Positions 23,486-33,410 are shown, counted from the first letter of the stretch. The stretch: 64,000 bases of DNA from Flavobacterium lacisediminis (GCF_025909975.1 NZ_JAPCIO010000007.1:62345-126344), one strand, 5' to 3'. The notes: generated by a model from the letters alone, not told the origin. Made by a program: numbers and translations.

Positions 23486-23922
23486 AAGATAAAGTTTTAA
23501 AATTTGAGTTTTTATTAGATAATTTGAAATTACAATCAATAACTGATTTTGATGTTAAAATTGATATTAACAAATGGTCTAAAAAAGAAATCTTAGGTCA
23601 TTTAATTGATTCAACTATTAATAATTTACAACGTTTTACCGAAATTCAATATTCCGAAAAGCCTTATAAAATAAGACCTTACAATCAAGATGCATTAGTT
23701 AAATATAATAATTATCAAAATAAAAACAATCAGGATTTATTCGATTTATGATTGCATTTGAATCGTCATATTTTAGAAATTATAAAAAATCAAACTGATA
23801 AAACTTTAGATTATCAATTAATTCTCCCTAATGGCACATTAACCAATTTACAATTTTTAATTGAGGATTATATTGACCATTTATTTTATCATGTATCACA
23901 AATTAATAAAGCATGGATTTAA
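23482..23922 (+). pseudogene. DinB-family protein interrupted by in-frame TGA
   Basis: The frame starts MKDKVLKFEFLLDNLKLQSI and stops at TGA (23749-23751) after DLFDL. The same frame continues without another stop for 57 codons: LHLNRHILEIIKNQ, then LPNGTLTNLQFLIEDYIDHL and YHVSQINKAWI. These are the usual end of DinB-like four-helix proteins, including the last metal-ligand His in DHLFYH. The position of the stop fits a Trp codon (TGG to TGA). The total of 147 codons is normal for the family. The frame ends inside the start of the GNAT gene (10-base overlap), showing it was recently intact. Confidence 0.8.
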
Positions 23923-24467
23923 TACTAGAAACACCACGATTAATTCTAAGAGAAATGCGTCATGAAGATGCAAATTCATTATTTGAAATGGATTGCAACA
24001 CTAATGTTCATAAATATTTATGGCAAAAACCAGTTGTTCATATTGATGAAGTTCATGCTTACATTGATATGGTTAGGCAACAATACATTAACAACGGAAT
24101 TGGGCGTTTTGTAGCTATTACTAAAAATACAAATGAATTAATAGGTTGGACAGGGATTAAATTTGTAAACGACCATGTAGAAAACGGAAATACCAATTTC
24201 TATGATTACGGTTATCGTTTAAATGAAAAATTTTGGAACAAAGGTTTCGCTACGGAAGCTTCAATTGCTTGGTTAGAACATGGTTTCAATCAAATGAAAA
24301 TTCAAGAAATGAATGCTTACACCCATGCCCAAAACGGTGCTTCTAATCATGTTTTGCAAAAAGTTGGTTTTAATTTTGTAGAAGATTATCCTGATGAAAA
24401 TGGTGTAACTTGGAAATGGTGGCAGTTAAAAAATTTAGAATCTAGAAATCAGAATTTAGAACGTTAG
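23913..24467 (+). CDS. GNAT-family N-acetyltransferase (RimJ/RimL-like)
   Basis: The 184-residue protein has the GNAT fold: LETPRLILREMRHEDA at the start, acetyl-CoA binding around GYRLNEKFWNKGFATEA (about 105-121), and ASNHVLQKVGFNFVE near the end. It resembles RimJ/RimL-type acetyltransferases acting on protein or small-molecule amines; the substrate is unknown. Its start lies inside the end of the broken DinB gene, so it may depend on read-through translation of that gene. Confidence 0.85.
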   Translation: MDLILETPRLILREMRHEDANSLFEMDCNTNVHKYLWQKPVVHIDEVHAYIDMVRQQYINNGIGRFVAITKNTNELIGWTGIKFVNDHVENGNTNFYDYGYRLNEKFWNKGFATEASIAWLEHGFNQMKIQEMNAYTHAQNGASNHVLQKVGFNFVEDYPDENGVTWKWWQLKNLESRNQNLER

Positions 24468-24468
24468 A

Positions 24469-24966
24469 ATGAATTTTGAAGAGCTAATTGAGAAAGTAAA
24501 AAACATTCCTTATGGAAGAAATGCTAATAGGTATGATTTTACATTAGTACTTTCTGAAAATAAAGGAACTTGCAGTTCGAAACACGCTTTCTTAAAGGAT
24601 TTTGCTGATAAAAATGAAATAAAAAATGTTAAGCTATACATTGGAATATTCAAAATGAATGAAGTAAACACACCAAAACTAGGTGATTTACTCTCAAAAA
24701 ATAATATCAATTACATTCCAGAAGCACATTGTTATTTAAAGATTAATCAAATTCCAGTTGATGCTACAACATCGGACTCTTTTTATGATAAAATAAAGCT
24801 TGATATTTTGGAAGAAATCGAAATCATTCCAAATCAAGTAAGTGATTTTAAAGTAGCATATCACAAGGCTTTTTTAAAAAAATGGATTGAAGAAACCAAT
24901 CAAAATAATACCTTTGAAGAAATTTGGAAAATTAGAGAACAATGTATCTCAAAACTGTCTGAATAA
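24469..24966 (+). CDS. Hypothetical protein with possible transglutaminase-like triad
   Basis: The 165-residue protein starts one base after the GNAT stop. I do not recognise the family with certainty. GTCSSKHAFLKDFA (about 33-46), PEAHCYLKI (about 84-92) and VDATTSD (about 97-103) give Cys, His and Asp in the order and spacing of transglutaminase-like proteases, so a papain-type fold is plausible. There is no signal peptide. The context is a run of small metabolic genes. Confidence 0.5.
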   Translation: MNFEELIEKVKNIPYGRNANRYDFTLVLSENKGTCSSKHAFLKDFADKNEIKNVKLYIGIFKMNEVNTPKLGDLLSKNNINYIPEAHCYLKINQIPVDATTSDSFYDKIKLDILEEIEIIPNQVSDFKVAYHKAFLKKWIEETNQNNTFEEIWKIREQCISKLSE

Positions 24967-24981
24967 TCTAACAAAACCATA

Positions 24982-25827
24982 ATGAAAACAATCAAAATAG
25001 CTGGAGTTCCTGAGCATTTCAATTTACCTTGGCACATGTGTATTGAAGATGGCGAATTTAAAGCCGTTGGAATCGATTTACAATGGAGAGATGTTCCAGA
25101 AGGAACTGGCAAAATGTGCCAAATGTTACGCGATGGTGAAACCGATATTGCCGTAATTCTGACTGAAGGTATAATAAAAGATATTGCCGCTGGAAATCAA
25201 AGTAAAATTGTGCAAGTTTATGTGCAAAGTCCATTAATTTGGGGAATTCATGTAGCAGCAAATTCTAGTTATAATACACTTTCCGATTTAGTAAACAAAA
25301 AAGTAGCAATTTCTCGAATGGGTTCGGGTTCACATTTAATGAGTATTGTGAATGCTCAAAATCAGAATTGGAATACAGAAAATCTACAATTCGAAATCGT
25401 AAATACCATTGATGGCGCAGTTGAAAGTCTAACTTCAGAAAAAGCAGATTATTTCATGTGGGAACGTTTTATGACACAACCACTAGTGGATAAAGGAATT
25501 TTCAGAAGAATTGCCGATTGCCCTACTCCATGGCCTTGTTTTGTTATTGCAGTTCGAAATGAAGTCTTGGAACAACATCCAAAAATCATTGAACAAATTT
25601 TAAACATTATCAATACAACTACAGAAGAATTCAAGTTAATTCCTAGCATTGACAGAACTTTAGCTTCAAATTATAATCAGAAAGTTGAAGCCATTCAAGA
25701 ATGGCTAAAACTAACTCGTTGGTCGCAAAAACAAATGACTGCTCAAACATTAGATAAAATAATGGAACAACTTTTGAAGCTTCAAATTATCGATAAAAAA
25801 TTACCAAAAGAATCGATACTTAAATAA
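24982..25827 (+). CDS. Periplasmic-binding-protein-like substrate-binding protein
   Basis: The 281-residue protein has the NMT1/SsuA-like type 2 periplasmic-binding fold: KIAGVPEHFNLPWHMCIEDG, VLTEGIIKDIAAG-like (here VILTEGIIKDIAAGNQSKIV), VNKKVAISRMGSGSHLMS, and a second lobe with KADYFMWERFMT. No signal peptide or lipobox is present, so it is probably cytoplasmic and may be an enzyme or sensor rather than a transporter subunit. No permease or ATPase gene is nearby. Confidence 0.7.
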   Translation: MKTIKIAGVPEHFNLPWHMCIEDGEFKAVGIDLQWRDVPEGTGKMCQMLRDGETDIAVILTEGIIKDIAAGNQSKIVQVYVQSPLIWGIHVAANSSYNTLSDLVNKKVAISRMGSGSHLMSIVNAQNQNWNTENLQFEIVNTIDGAVESLTSEKADYFMWERFMTQPLVDKGIFRRIADCPTPWPCFVIAVRNEVLEQHPKIIEQILNIINTTTEEFKLIPSIDRTLASNYNQKVEAIQEWLKLTRWSQKQMTAQTLDKIMEQLLKLQIIDKKLPKESILK

Positions 25828-25854
25828 TTCCGTATTTTTATCGTTTTAAACGAA

Positions 25855-26784
25855 ATGACAATTAAAATTCCTACTATCGCTGAACTAAAAGAAAAGCTTT
25901 CTTTACCGAAGCCATGGGATATTGTTGTCATTTTTTTATTGAATATCTTAATTGCAATTCCTACTTTTTTAATTGCACACCAAAATTTAATCGATTTAGA
26001 ATGGATAATTCATTTAGATAGAATTATCATTTTTATTATCATTTTAGTAATAATTCAACTTCTTTTACGATTGGTAAAAACAATTATTATTCTAATTGTC
26101 TTCTTGTATCTAATTGCTTTATTGTACGGAACTATATTTGGAAATTATGGGTTTAATAGAGTTTTTGAAGATTATCGTTATATGGTGTATTCCATGAGCG
26201 AAACCCCTAATCCACAAGATATAATAGTCGCAAAACTACTTCCTTTTCCCAACAAATCGAAAATTATTAATGCTGTTGATTTTTCAAATCCAAAAGTTAG
26301 AAATTTTGCACTATCAGCAACTACAAAACATTTTAAAGAATTTAAACAAACTGGTGATAGGCGAAGAATGATTCAATGTTTTGCTGTTTTTAAGGAAATT
26401 AGAAACCGTTGGAATTACGTCAATGACCCAAAAGGAAGAGAATATATTGCTTATGCTTCTGAAAGTTTACAACATTTCTCTGGTGATTGTGATGATCATG
26501 CGGTTTTAATGGCTGCTTGCATTAAGGCTGTTGGCGGAACACCTAGAATTATTCATACAAGAGGTCATTTGTATCCAGAAATGTTAATTGGGAATAAAAA
26601 CGATTTAGAAACCGCTATCTATTTAATTAAAGAAGAACTTTTTAAACAAGAAAGTCACTACCAACAAATTCATTATCATATCGATGAAAGAGGTCAAATT
26701 TGGCTGAATTTAGACTATACAGCATCCTATCCCGGTGGTAAATTTATGAGTGAAGAAATTCTTGGCGAGCTCACTTTTAATTGA
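25855..26784 (+). CDS. Membrane-anchored transglutaminase-like protein
   Basis: The 309-residue protein has two or three membrane helices near the N-terminus (about 22-45 and 55-95) and a C-terminal transglutaminase-like domain. The catalytic Cys is in FSGDCDDHAVLMAACI (about 205-220), His lies in the segment TRGHLYPEM, and Asp in LNLDYTASYPGG. The role of such bacterial domains (protease or amidase) is unknown here. It is followed closely by secreted envelope proteins. Confidence 0.7.
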   Translation: MTIKIPTIAELKEKLSLPKPWDIVVIFLLNILIAIPTFLIAHQNLIDLEWIIHLDRIIIFIIILVIIQLLLRLVKTIIILIVFLYLIALLYGTIFGNYGFNRVFEDYRYMVYSMSETPNPQDIIVAKLLPFPNKSKIINAVDFSNPKVRNFALSATTKHFKEFKQTGDRRRMIQCFAVFKEIRNRWNYVNDPKGREYIAYASESLQHFSGDCDDHAVLMAACIKAVGGTPRIIHTRGHLYPEMLIGNKNDLETAIYLIKEELFKQESHYQQIHYHIDERGQIWLNLDYTASYPGGKFMSEEILGELTFN

Positions 26785-26822
26785 TAAAATTTTCTATATT
26801 TACAAAAATATTAACCTTACAC

Positions 26823-27416
26823 ATGAAAAGAATTAGCTGTTTATTAGGACTTTTTCTGTCGATAAGTACTTTTGCACAATCAAACGAAAGCACTGTTACT
26901 GACACAATTACATCGCCTATATTTTCTAAAAAAAATGAAATAAAAGTAGATGTTTTAAATTTAATTGGTAACGGAAGATTAGGAATTTCATACGAACGTT
27001 TTCTGAATAAAGATTTTTCAGTGGGAATTTCAGGATTAACATTTAATAAATCTAGTAAAAAAGATGGATTTCTTAAAGATGATACTCGAACAATGATTGA
27101 ATATCAAGTAATTCCTTATGTTCGATATGCGATGTCAAAAAGCGCAACTAATTTATACTACTTAGAAGCTTTTTCTAATATAAATGGTGGACAATACAAA
27201 GAATTAAAAACTTTAAATAATGGCGTAGCTGATTATGTTATTGTTACTAAAAAAGAGTATAACGATATAGCATTAGGTGCAGCAATTGGTTACAAATTAT
27301 ACTTTAAAGAAAGTTTCGTTATCGATTTAACTGTAGGGATTGGAAAAAATTTATTCAATAGTGATAGCCCTTCAACAGTATCGCGTTTAGGTTTAAATTT
27401 AGGATATCGTTTTTAA
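26823..27416 (+). CDS. Secreted outer-membrane beta-barrel-like protein
   Basis: From the ATG at 26823 the protein has 197 residues with a clear signal peptide (MKRISCLLGLFLSISTFAQ). The mature part alternates amphipathic strands such as GRLGISYERFLNKDFSVGIS and AAIGYKLYFKESFVIDLT and ends in LGLNLGYRF, whose terminal aromatic residue fits an outer-membrane barrel. The upstream in-frame ATG at 26781 would place 14 extra residues before the signal peptide, so I reject it. The function is unknown. Confidence 0.65.
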   Translation: MKRISCLLGLFLSISTFAQSNESTVTDTITSPIFSKKNEIKVDVLNLIGNGRLGISYERFLNKDFSVGISGLTFNKSSKKDGFLKDDTRTMIEYQVIPYVRYAMSKSATNLYYLEAFSNINGGQYKELKTLNNGVADYVIVTKKEYNDIALGAAIGYKLYFKESFVIDLTVGIGKNLFNSDSPSTVSRLGLNLGYRF

Positions 27417-27427
27417 AATAAAATAAG

Positions 27428-27961
27428 ATGAAAAAATACATACACTATCTAACTATAGCTATTATCTCAATACTATTTACAGGTTGTACTGAAAATGATG
27501 ATGAGTTTTTTGCAACAGAGTCAGTTACAGCAACCAATAAAATTGAAGTTAGCGCTTCTGGCAATGTTTTAAATGTTACTTGTAATTTTGACCGATTATT
27601 AAATCATGGTTCGGATTTTCCTCTTGATTTGTTTTTAACTTCAACATCTAGAAAATTCTTTTTTAATTATTCAATGCAAAAAAGAAATACTTCAGGAAAT
27701 TGGGAAAATTATATTCCAGATAATATTACAGCTTCAGAAGGAGATAATTTATTAGGGAGTTATATTTCAGGTATTCAGGAGTTAGATGCATTAGATACTA
27801 CATACGAATATGATACAGATATCACATTAAATCCTGGACAATATAGAGTTGTTATTGAGCCAAGAATTGTTTCAATAGGATCTCAAGATGCTGTAACTGT
27901 AATTATTAATACTACTACTGTTGGTGCTGTAAATAATACTTTAGAATTTACTGTGAATTAA
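27428..27961 (+). CDS. Putative lipoprotein
   Basis: The 177-residue protein has a lipoprotein signal (AIISILFTGC, Cys at about 20) followed by acidic TENDDEFF. The rest looks beta-rich and of low complexity, with no domain I recognise. It follows the barrel-like protein by 11 bases and is probably co-expressed. Confidence 0.65.
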   Translation: MKKYIHYLTIAIISILFTGCTENDDEFFATESVTATNKIEVSASGNVLNVTCNFDRLLNHGSDFPLDLFLTSTSRKFFFNYSMQKRNTSGNWENYIPDNITASEGDNLLGSYISGIQELDALDTTYEYDTDITLNPGQYRVVIEPRIVSIGSQDAVTVIINTTTVGAVNNTLEFTVN

Positions 27962-27972
27962 ATCCAATTATA

Positions 27973-28713
27973 ATGCAAGTAACTTGTAAAAATTGTGATC
28001 AAACCTATTCCGGACACTTTTGTAATAATTGTGGACAACCGGCTGATACACATAAATTAAATTTACATTTTATTTTGCATGATATACAACACGCTTTTTT
28101 TCATTTTGATAAAGGCGTTTTATTCACTGCTAAAGAATTATTTACTCGACCTGGAGATTCGATAAGAGAATTTATTGAAGGAAAACGTGTTAAACATTTC
28201 AAGCCTATTTCTTTAGTAATTATTTTAGCTACTTTGTATGGCGTTTTACGTCATTTATTTCATTTTAGTGTTTTAGATAAAAAAGCCGTTTCCGAAATTC
28301 AAGGTGTGGAATATGAAAGTTTAAACGAATGGATTTCACATCATTATTATTGGATAATATTATTGTCTATTCCAATGTTTTCAATAGCTTCTTATATAGT
28401 TTTTAGAAAACAAGGATACAATTTTATAGAGCATTTTGTCTTAAATGCTTACATGGCTTCACAACGTTTAATTCTTAGAATTGCTATTTTTCCAATCACC
28501 AAATACTACACTGAATCTAGCTATAATAAACTATTTGTTGATATTTTAATGTTGATGGATATTGTTTTGATTTTTTGGACATATATCACCTTTTTCAATA
28601 ATTTATCAAAAATTAAATCCTTCTTATATTCAATCTACAGTTATGTATTGTTTTTAGTAATTTTCTTTATTTTGCTGCTATTGAGTGTTTTGATTTTTGA
28701 TATTCATGTTTGA
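27973..28713 (+). CDS. DUF3667 membrane protein with zinc ribbon
   Basis: The 246-residue protein begins with a zinc-ribbon-like segment with two Cys pairs (CKNCDQTYSGHFCNNCGQ, about 4-21). The DUF3667 signature FTRPGDSIREFIEGKRVKHFKP follows at about 57-78, then four hydrophobic helices. It is an inner-membrane protein common in Bacteroidota, of unknown role. Confidence 0.8.
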   Translation: MQVTCKNCDQTYSGHFCNNCGQPADTHKLNLHFILHDIQHAFFHFDKGVLFTAKELFTRPGDSIREFIEGKRVKHFKPISLVIILATLYGVLRHLFHFSVLDKKAVSEIQGVEYESLNEWISHHYYWIILLSIPMFSIASYIVFRKQGYNFIEHFVLNAYMASQRLILRIAIFPITKYYTESSYNKLFVDILMLMDIVLIFWTYITFFNNLSKIKSFLYSIYSYVLFLVIFFILLLLSVLIFDIHV

Positions 28714-28762
28714 TAATGTGTCAACTATTTTTAAATTCTAATTAATTGGATCTTTTAGTCCA

Positions 28763-29425
28763 CTACCACTCTATTTCCTCTTTCCCTTTTTCTCTCAAAT
28801 AGTCATTCGTCATTTTAAAATGATTGTGTCCAAACCATTTTTTGTGCGAATGTGCAAAGGAAGGATGTCCGCTTTCTAAAACCAAATGTTTATTCCTATC
28901 GATTAGTTTTCCTTTTTTCTGTGCGAAACTTCCCCAAAGTAAAAAAACCACGTTTTCAGATTGCTCGTTAATCAAATCAATCACAGCATCGGTAAAAACG
29001 TTCCATTTTAAGTGCTTGTGGCTATTAGCTTCGTCTTTTCTTACGGTTAAACCAGCATTTAATAACAAAATGCCTTGCTTAGCCCAACGCTCTAAATTTC
29101 CTGATGTGGGAAAAAGAATTCTATCGTACTCATTATTAATTTCCGTATAAATATTTTTTAACGAAGGAGGAATTGCTACACCATCATTCACCGAAAAACA
29201 CAAACCATTCGCCTCACCTGTTCCATGATACGGATCTTGTCCAATAATTACCACTTTCGTATCTTGAAAATCAAATTGTTCAAAAGCTGAAAAAATCAGT
29301 TCTTTTGGCGGGAAACAAGTTGTGTTAGTGTATTCTTGTTCCACTTGTTGCGTCAATTCAACAAAATACGGCTTCTGAAATTCAGTTGCTAATAAGGCTT
29401 GCCAAGTCTGATTTTTGATAAACAT
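28763..29425 (-). CDS. ung: Uracil-DNA glycosylase
   Basis: The 220-residue protein is a family 1 uracil-DNA glycosylase, which removes uracil from DNA for base-excision repair. The catalytic motif GQDPYHGTGEANGLCFSV (about 61-78) holds Asp63, LLLNAGLTVRK (about 118-128) supports uracil binding, and GHPSFAHSHKKWFGHNHF (about 185-202) is the HPSP-like loop, with FA in place of the usual PL. It is divergent from mutS2. Confidence 0.93.
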   Translation of the reverse strand: MFIKNQTWQALLATEFQKPYFVELTQQVEQEYTNTTCFPPKELIFSAFEQFDFQDTKVVIIGQDPYHGTGEANGLCFSVNDGVAIPPSLKNIYTEINNEYDRILFPTSGNLERWAKQGILLLNAGLTVRKDEANSHKHLKWNVFTDAVIDLINEQSENVVFLLWGSFAQKKGKLIDRNKHLVLESGHPSFAHSHKKWFGHNHFKMTNDYLREKGKEEIEW

Positions 29426-29457
29426 TTTATAATTTTTACCAAAAATATAAATTTCTA

Positions 29458-29489
29458 TTGCAATATGGATTTATTACTTTGTAACTTTG
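29458..29489 (+). promoter_or_regulatory. Promoter of mutS2
   Basis: The -33 TTG (29458-29460) and -7 TAACTTTG (29482-29489) are separated by 21 bases, a good Bacteroidota promoter. The start codon follows 20 bases later. Confidence 0.6.
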
Positions 29490-29508
29490 ACCTAACAGAA
29501 AAAGAAAA

Positions 29509-31677
29509 ATGATTTCGATTACCCAAAAAACACTACAAGATTTAGAATTTAATACCGTTTTAGAAACGATTGCTGGCCGCTGCAACACTGATATTGGCGA
29601 AGCAAAAGCGATGGCGATTACACCTTTCAAAAACAAAGAAGAATTGCTTATTAATTTGAAGCAAACCTCTGAATATTTGTCTTCGTTTTCCAATAATAAC
29701 GCCATTCCGAATCACGGATTTGAGAACATCAACTACGAACTAAAATTCTTAGCTATCGAAGATAGTTTCTTAGAAGTGGGAAGTTTCAAAAAGATTTCAA
29801 ATCTTTCGGAAACTGCCATTACGTTGATTCAGTTTTTAAAGAAATTTGAAGATTATTATCCAAATTTATATCAAAAAACTTCCCAAATTGACATTGTAAA
29901 ACTGATTTTGCAACGCATTGACGAAGTGGTAGATAAATTTGGCATCATCAAAGACAACGCTTCACCTGATTTGATTGATATTCGACGAAATATAAACGTG
30001 GTTCGAGGGAAAATAAACCAAAGTTTTGGTATGGCTTTAAGCCAATATAATTCACTTGGCTATTTAGACGATATTAAAGAAACAGTTGTTGAAAATCGCA
30101 GAGTTTTAGCGGTTTTAGCCATGTATCGAAGAAAAGTAAAAGGTTCTATTTTAGGAAATTCTAAAACTGGAAGTATTGCCTATATCGAACCCGAAGCAGC
30201 TCAACGCTATTCAAGAGAATTGAACAACTTAGAGTTTGAAGAACGCGAAGAAATCATGCGAATTTTGAAACGTTTAACTAATGAAATTCGTCCGTTTACT
30301 GAAACTATTGCGGCTTATCAAGACTTTTTAAGTGATGTTGATGTGATTGCTGCTAAAGCCAAATACGCATATAAAATCAATGGAATTCTTCCTAATATTA
30401 TCGAAGAAAAGCGACTTTTTTTTAGAGAAGCCTTCCATCCTATTTTGTATTTGAACAATAAAGAAAAGAAAGCCGTCACGTATCCACAAACCATCGAATT
30501 ACACAACGAAAGTCGCATTATTGTGATTTCTGGACCTAATGCCGGAGGAAAAACGATTTCCTTAAAAACCGTAGGATTACTACAATTAATGTTGCAAAGT
30601 GGGATATTAATTCCAGTCCATGAACGAAGCGAAACTTTTTTATTCGACAGAATCTTAACAGATATCGGAGATAACCAATCCATTGAAAATCATTTAAGTA
30701 CATACAGTTACCGATTAAAGAACATGAACTACTTCTTAAAGAAATGTAACGATAAAACATTGTTCTTAATTGATGAATTTGGCACAGGTTCTGATCCTGA
30801 ATTAGGAGGTGCTTTGGCTGAAACATTCTTAGAAGAATTTTACGCTCGTGAAGCTTTCGGAATTATTACTACGCATTACAGCAATTTAAAAATATTAGCA
30901 AACGAATTACCTTTTGCTTCCAACGCGAACATGATGTTTGATGAGAAATCATTAGAACCTATGTACAAATTGATTTTGGGTCAAGCCGGAAGTTCGTTTA
31001 CATTCGAAGTCGCACAGAAAAATGGTATTCCATTCGGATTAATCAATCGTGCAAAAAAGAAAATTGAAGGCGGAAAAGTTCGTTTCGACAAAACAATTGC
31101 AACGCTTCAAAAAGAACGCTCTAAATTGGAAAAAACCTCTTTAAATTTAAAAGAAGAAGAAACCAAAGCACGTGAAGAAAGCAAGAAAATGGAAACCATC
31201 AACGCTAAAATTCAGGACAAATTAGAGCGTTATCAGGAATTGTATGATGCAAACCAGCGTTTGATTTACATTGGGCAAAAGATTGATGATATTTCGGAAA
31301 GTTACTTTAATAACAAAGATAAAAAGACTTTAATTGGTGAGTTTTTGAAAATGGTTGAAATCGAAAATTCGAAACGAAAAAAACTTTCGGTTAAAGAAAA
31401 GAAAGTTAAAGAAGTTATCCAGAAAAAAGTAGAAGAAGAAGTTAAGGTGATTGTGGAGGAAATTCGTGTGGTTAAGAAGGAAAAGAAAATCAAAGCCAAA
31501 ATTGAAGAAGAGAACAAACCAAAAGTTACGCTAAAAGTGGGCGACAGAGTTCGCATGATAGATGGAAAAGCGATTGGAACCATTGATGTAATCGAAAAAA
31601 CAAAAGCAACAGTGAATTACGGAATATTCACCTCAAAAGTAAGTTTAGACCAATTAGAATACGTGCAACCTGCATAA
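29509..31677 (+). CDS. mutS2: MutS2-family ATPase
   Basis: The 722-residue protein has the MutS2 layout: an N-terminal helical core (about 1-300), an ABC-type ATPase domain with Walker A SGPNAGGKT (about 341-349), Walker B TLFLIDEFGTGSDP (about 420-433), a long coiled coil (510-600), and a short C-terminal beta domain (LKVGDRVRMIDGKAIGTI). It lacks the mismatch-recognition domain of MutS. I do not find the C-terminal Smr nuclease domain; the length (722, against nearly 800 for Smr-bearing forms) agrees. MutS2 proteins act on recombination intermediates and collided ribosomes. Confidence 0.88.
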   Translation: MISITQKTLQDLEFNTVLETIAGRCNTDIGEAKAMAITPFKNKEELLINLKQTSEYLSSFSNNNAIPNHGFENINYELKFLAIEDSFLEVGSFKKISNLSETAITLIQFLKKFEDYYPNLYQKTSQIDIVKLILQRIDEVVDKFGIIKDNASPDLIDIRRNINVVRGKINQSFGMALSQYNSLGYLDDIKETVVENRRVLAVLAMYRRKVKGSILGNSKTGSIAYIEPEAAQRYSRELNNLEFEEREEIMRILKRLTNEIRPFTETIAAYQDFLSDVDVIAAKAKYAYKINGILPNIIEEKRLFFREAFHPILYLNNKEKKAVTYPQTIELHNESRIIVISGPNAGGKTISLKTVGLLQLMLQSGILIPVHERSETFLFDRILTDIGDNQSIENHLSTYSYRLKNMNYFLKKCNDKTLFLIDEFGTGSDPELGGALAETFLEEFYAREAFGIITTHYSNLKILANELPFASNANMMFDEKSLEPMYKLILGQAGSSFTFEVAQKNGIPFGLINRAKKKIEGGKVRFDKTIATLQKERSKLEKTSLNLKEEETKAREESKKMETINAKIQDKLERYQELYDANQRLIYIGQKIDDISESYFNNKDKKTLIGEFLKMVEIENSKRKKLSVKEKKVKEVIQKKVEEEVKVIVEEIRVVKKEKKIKAKIEEENKPKVTLKVGDRVRMIDGKAIGTIDVIEKTKATVNYGIFTSKVSLDQLEYVQPA

Positions 31678-31693
31678 CATTTAGAAGCATATT

Positions 31694-32116
31694 ATGGAAA
31701 TACAAGATTTGCCACAAGATAAAAAAATAATATTGTTTGATGGCGTTTGCAACCTTTGCGATTCGTCGGTTCAATATGTAATTAAACACGATAAAAAAGA
31801 TATTTTTAGATTTGTTTCGCTTCAATCGGAAATGGGACAAAAAATTCTAAAACACATTGGAATTAATCCTATTCATACAGATAGTATAGTTTTATACGAA
31901 CCTGGAATTTCATACTATTACAAATCAACAGCTGCTTTACATATCGCAAAAGGATTAAGTGGAATTTTTACTTTTGCAACGGTTTTTCAGATATTACCAA
32001 CAGGATTAAGAGATTTCGTTTACGATTACGTAGCAAAAAATCGTTACAAATGGTATGGCAAAAAAGAAGCCTGTATGATTCCAACACCTGAATTAAAAGC
32101 GAAGTTTTTAGATTAA
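31694..32116 (+). CDS. DCC-family thiol-disulfide oxidoreductase-like protein
   Basis: The 140-residue protein is of the DUF393 (DCC) family, named for the motif visible here as LFDGVCNLCDSSVQYV (about 14-29) with a CxxC pair. RFVSLQSEMGQKIL follows. The fold is thioredoxin-like and the substrate unknown. It lies 16 bases after mutS2. Confidence 0.85.
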   Translation: MEIQDLPQDKKIILFDGVCNLCDSSVQYVIKHDKKDIFRFVSLQSEMGQKILKHIGINPIHTDSIVLYEPGISYYYKSTAALHIAKGLSGIFTFATVFQILPTGLRDFVYDYVAKNRYKWYGKKEACMIPTPELKAKFLD

Positions 32117-32189
32117 GTTTATATGATAATTATCAGGTAATAAACAATTGTTACCTTTTATCTTTGTGTAAATTCTAACCTTTGTAACT

Positions 32190-32333
32190 ATGGCAAATTT
32201 ATTATTACCACTTTATTCGCATAGCAATGGAACTTTTATAATGATTATTGTTTTTGCGCTTGTGTGTTTAGGCTTAGTTGGCGCAGTAATGCTAATGATG
32301 AATAGTGATAAAAAGAAAAAAAACGACCAGTAA
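32190..32333 (+). CDS. Small membrane protein (47 residues)
   Basis: The frame begins MANLLLPLYSHSNGTFIM, continues with one strongly hydrophobic helix (about 17-37) and ends in a lysine-rich tail (NSDKKKKNDQ), consistent with the positive-inside rule for a single-pass protein. A -7-like TATCTTTG lies at 32159-32166. A terminator overlaps the stop codon. No family is known to me. Confidence 0.55.
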   Translation: MANLLLPLYSHSNGTFIMIIVFALVCLGLVGAVMLMMNSDKKKKNDQ

Positions 32334-32347
32334 ATCTGGTCGTTTTT
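32316..32347. terminator. Bidirectional terminator between small ORF and aroC
   Basis: AAAAACGACCAG-TAAAT-CTGGTCGTTTTT forms a 12-bp perfect stem with A/T flanks. It overlaps the end of the small membrane-protein gene and abuts the aroC stop codon. Confidence 0.85.
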
Positions 32348-32348
32348 G

Positions 32349-33410
32349 TTAGGAATATATTTTATTTTGTAAAAAATAATCGGCTATAACCAAAGCAGCC
32401 ATAGCTTCTACAATAGGAACCGCTCTTGGAACTACACATGGGTCGTGGCGTCCTTTTCCTTGTTGTTCAATGATTTCTCCTTTATTATTTAAAACTTCTT
32501 GCTTTTGTAATAATGTAGCAACAGGTTTAAAAGCTACTCTAAAATAAATATCCATTCCATTAGAAATTCCGCCTTGAATTCCACCAGAAAGATTACTTTT
32601 AGTAGTTCCATCAGGATTAAATGAATCATTATGTTCGCTTCCTTTCATTTTGGCACCACAAAATCCACTACCAAATTCAAATCCTTTTACTGCATTAATC
32701 GATAACATAGCTTTACCTAATTCGGCATGTAATTTATCGAAAACAGGCTCACCTAAACCAATAGGTACATTTTGAATAACACACGTTATCGTACCTCCAA
32801 TGGTATCACCTTGTTTTTTTATTTCTTTAATATGAGCTTCCATCCTTTCAGCTGAAGATGTATCTGGACAGCGAACTGCATTACTTTCAATTTTTGAAAA
32901 ATCTAAATCTTGATAAGGTTTATCGATGAAAATCTCTCCTACAGAAGATACAAATGCATTTATTTTAATTTCAGGAATTATTTGCTTAGCAATTGCGCCA
33001 CCTACTACTCTACTAGCAGTTTCGCGTGCCGAACTTCTGCCACCACCACGATAATCACGAATACCATATTTTTGTTCATACACGTAATCGGCATGACTTG
33101 GACGATATGAATCTTTTATATGTGAATAATCATCTGATTTTTGATTGGTATTTGGAATAATAAATCCAATTGGAGTTCCAGTAGTTTTGCCTTCAAAGAT
33201 ACCAGATAAAAATTGCACTTCATCTTCTTCTTTTCTTTGGGTAACAATCGATGATTGACCCGGTTTTCTTCGTTGCATTTCTTGTTGGATACAATCAAAA
33301 TCCAATGAAATTCCTGCAGGACATCCGTCTATAATTCCTCCTAAAGCTTCACCATGTGATTCTCCGAAAGTAGTTAGTTTTAATAATTTTCCAAAAGTAT
33401 TTCCTGACAT
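32349..33410 (-). CDS. aroC: Chorismate synthase
   Basis: The 353-residue enzyme converts EPSP to chorismate using reduced FMN, the last step of the shikimate pathway. The family signatures are clear: [18 protein letters not shown] (about 13-30), [30 protein letters not shown] (about 102-131), and [14 protein letters not shown] plus [18 protein letters not shown] near the end. It stands alone, without other aro genes beside it. Confidence 0.95.
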   Translation of the reverse strand: MSGNTFGKLLKLTTFGESHGEALGGIIDGCPAGISLDFDCIQQEMQRRKPGQSSIVTQRKEEDEVQFLSGIFEGKTTGTPIGFIIPNTNQKSDDYSHIKDSYRPSHADYVYEQKYGIRDYRGGGRSSARETASRVVGGAIAKQIIPEIKINAFVSSVGEIFIDKPYQDLDFSKIESNAVRCPDTSSAERMEAHIKEIKKQGDTIGGTITCVIQNVPIGLGEPVFDKLHAELGKAMLSINAVKGFEFGSGFCGAKMKGSEHNDSFNPDGTTKSNLSGGIQGGISNGMDIYFRVAFKPVATLLQKQEVLNNKGEIIEQQGKGRHDPCVVPRAVPIVEAMAALVIADYFLQNKIYS

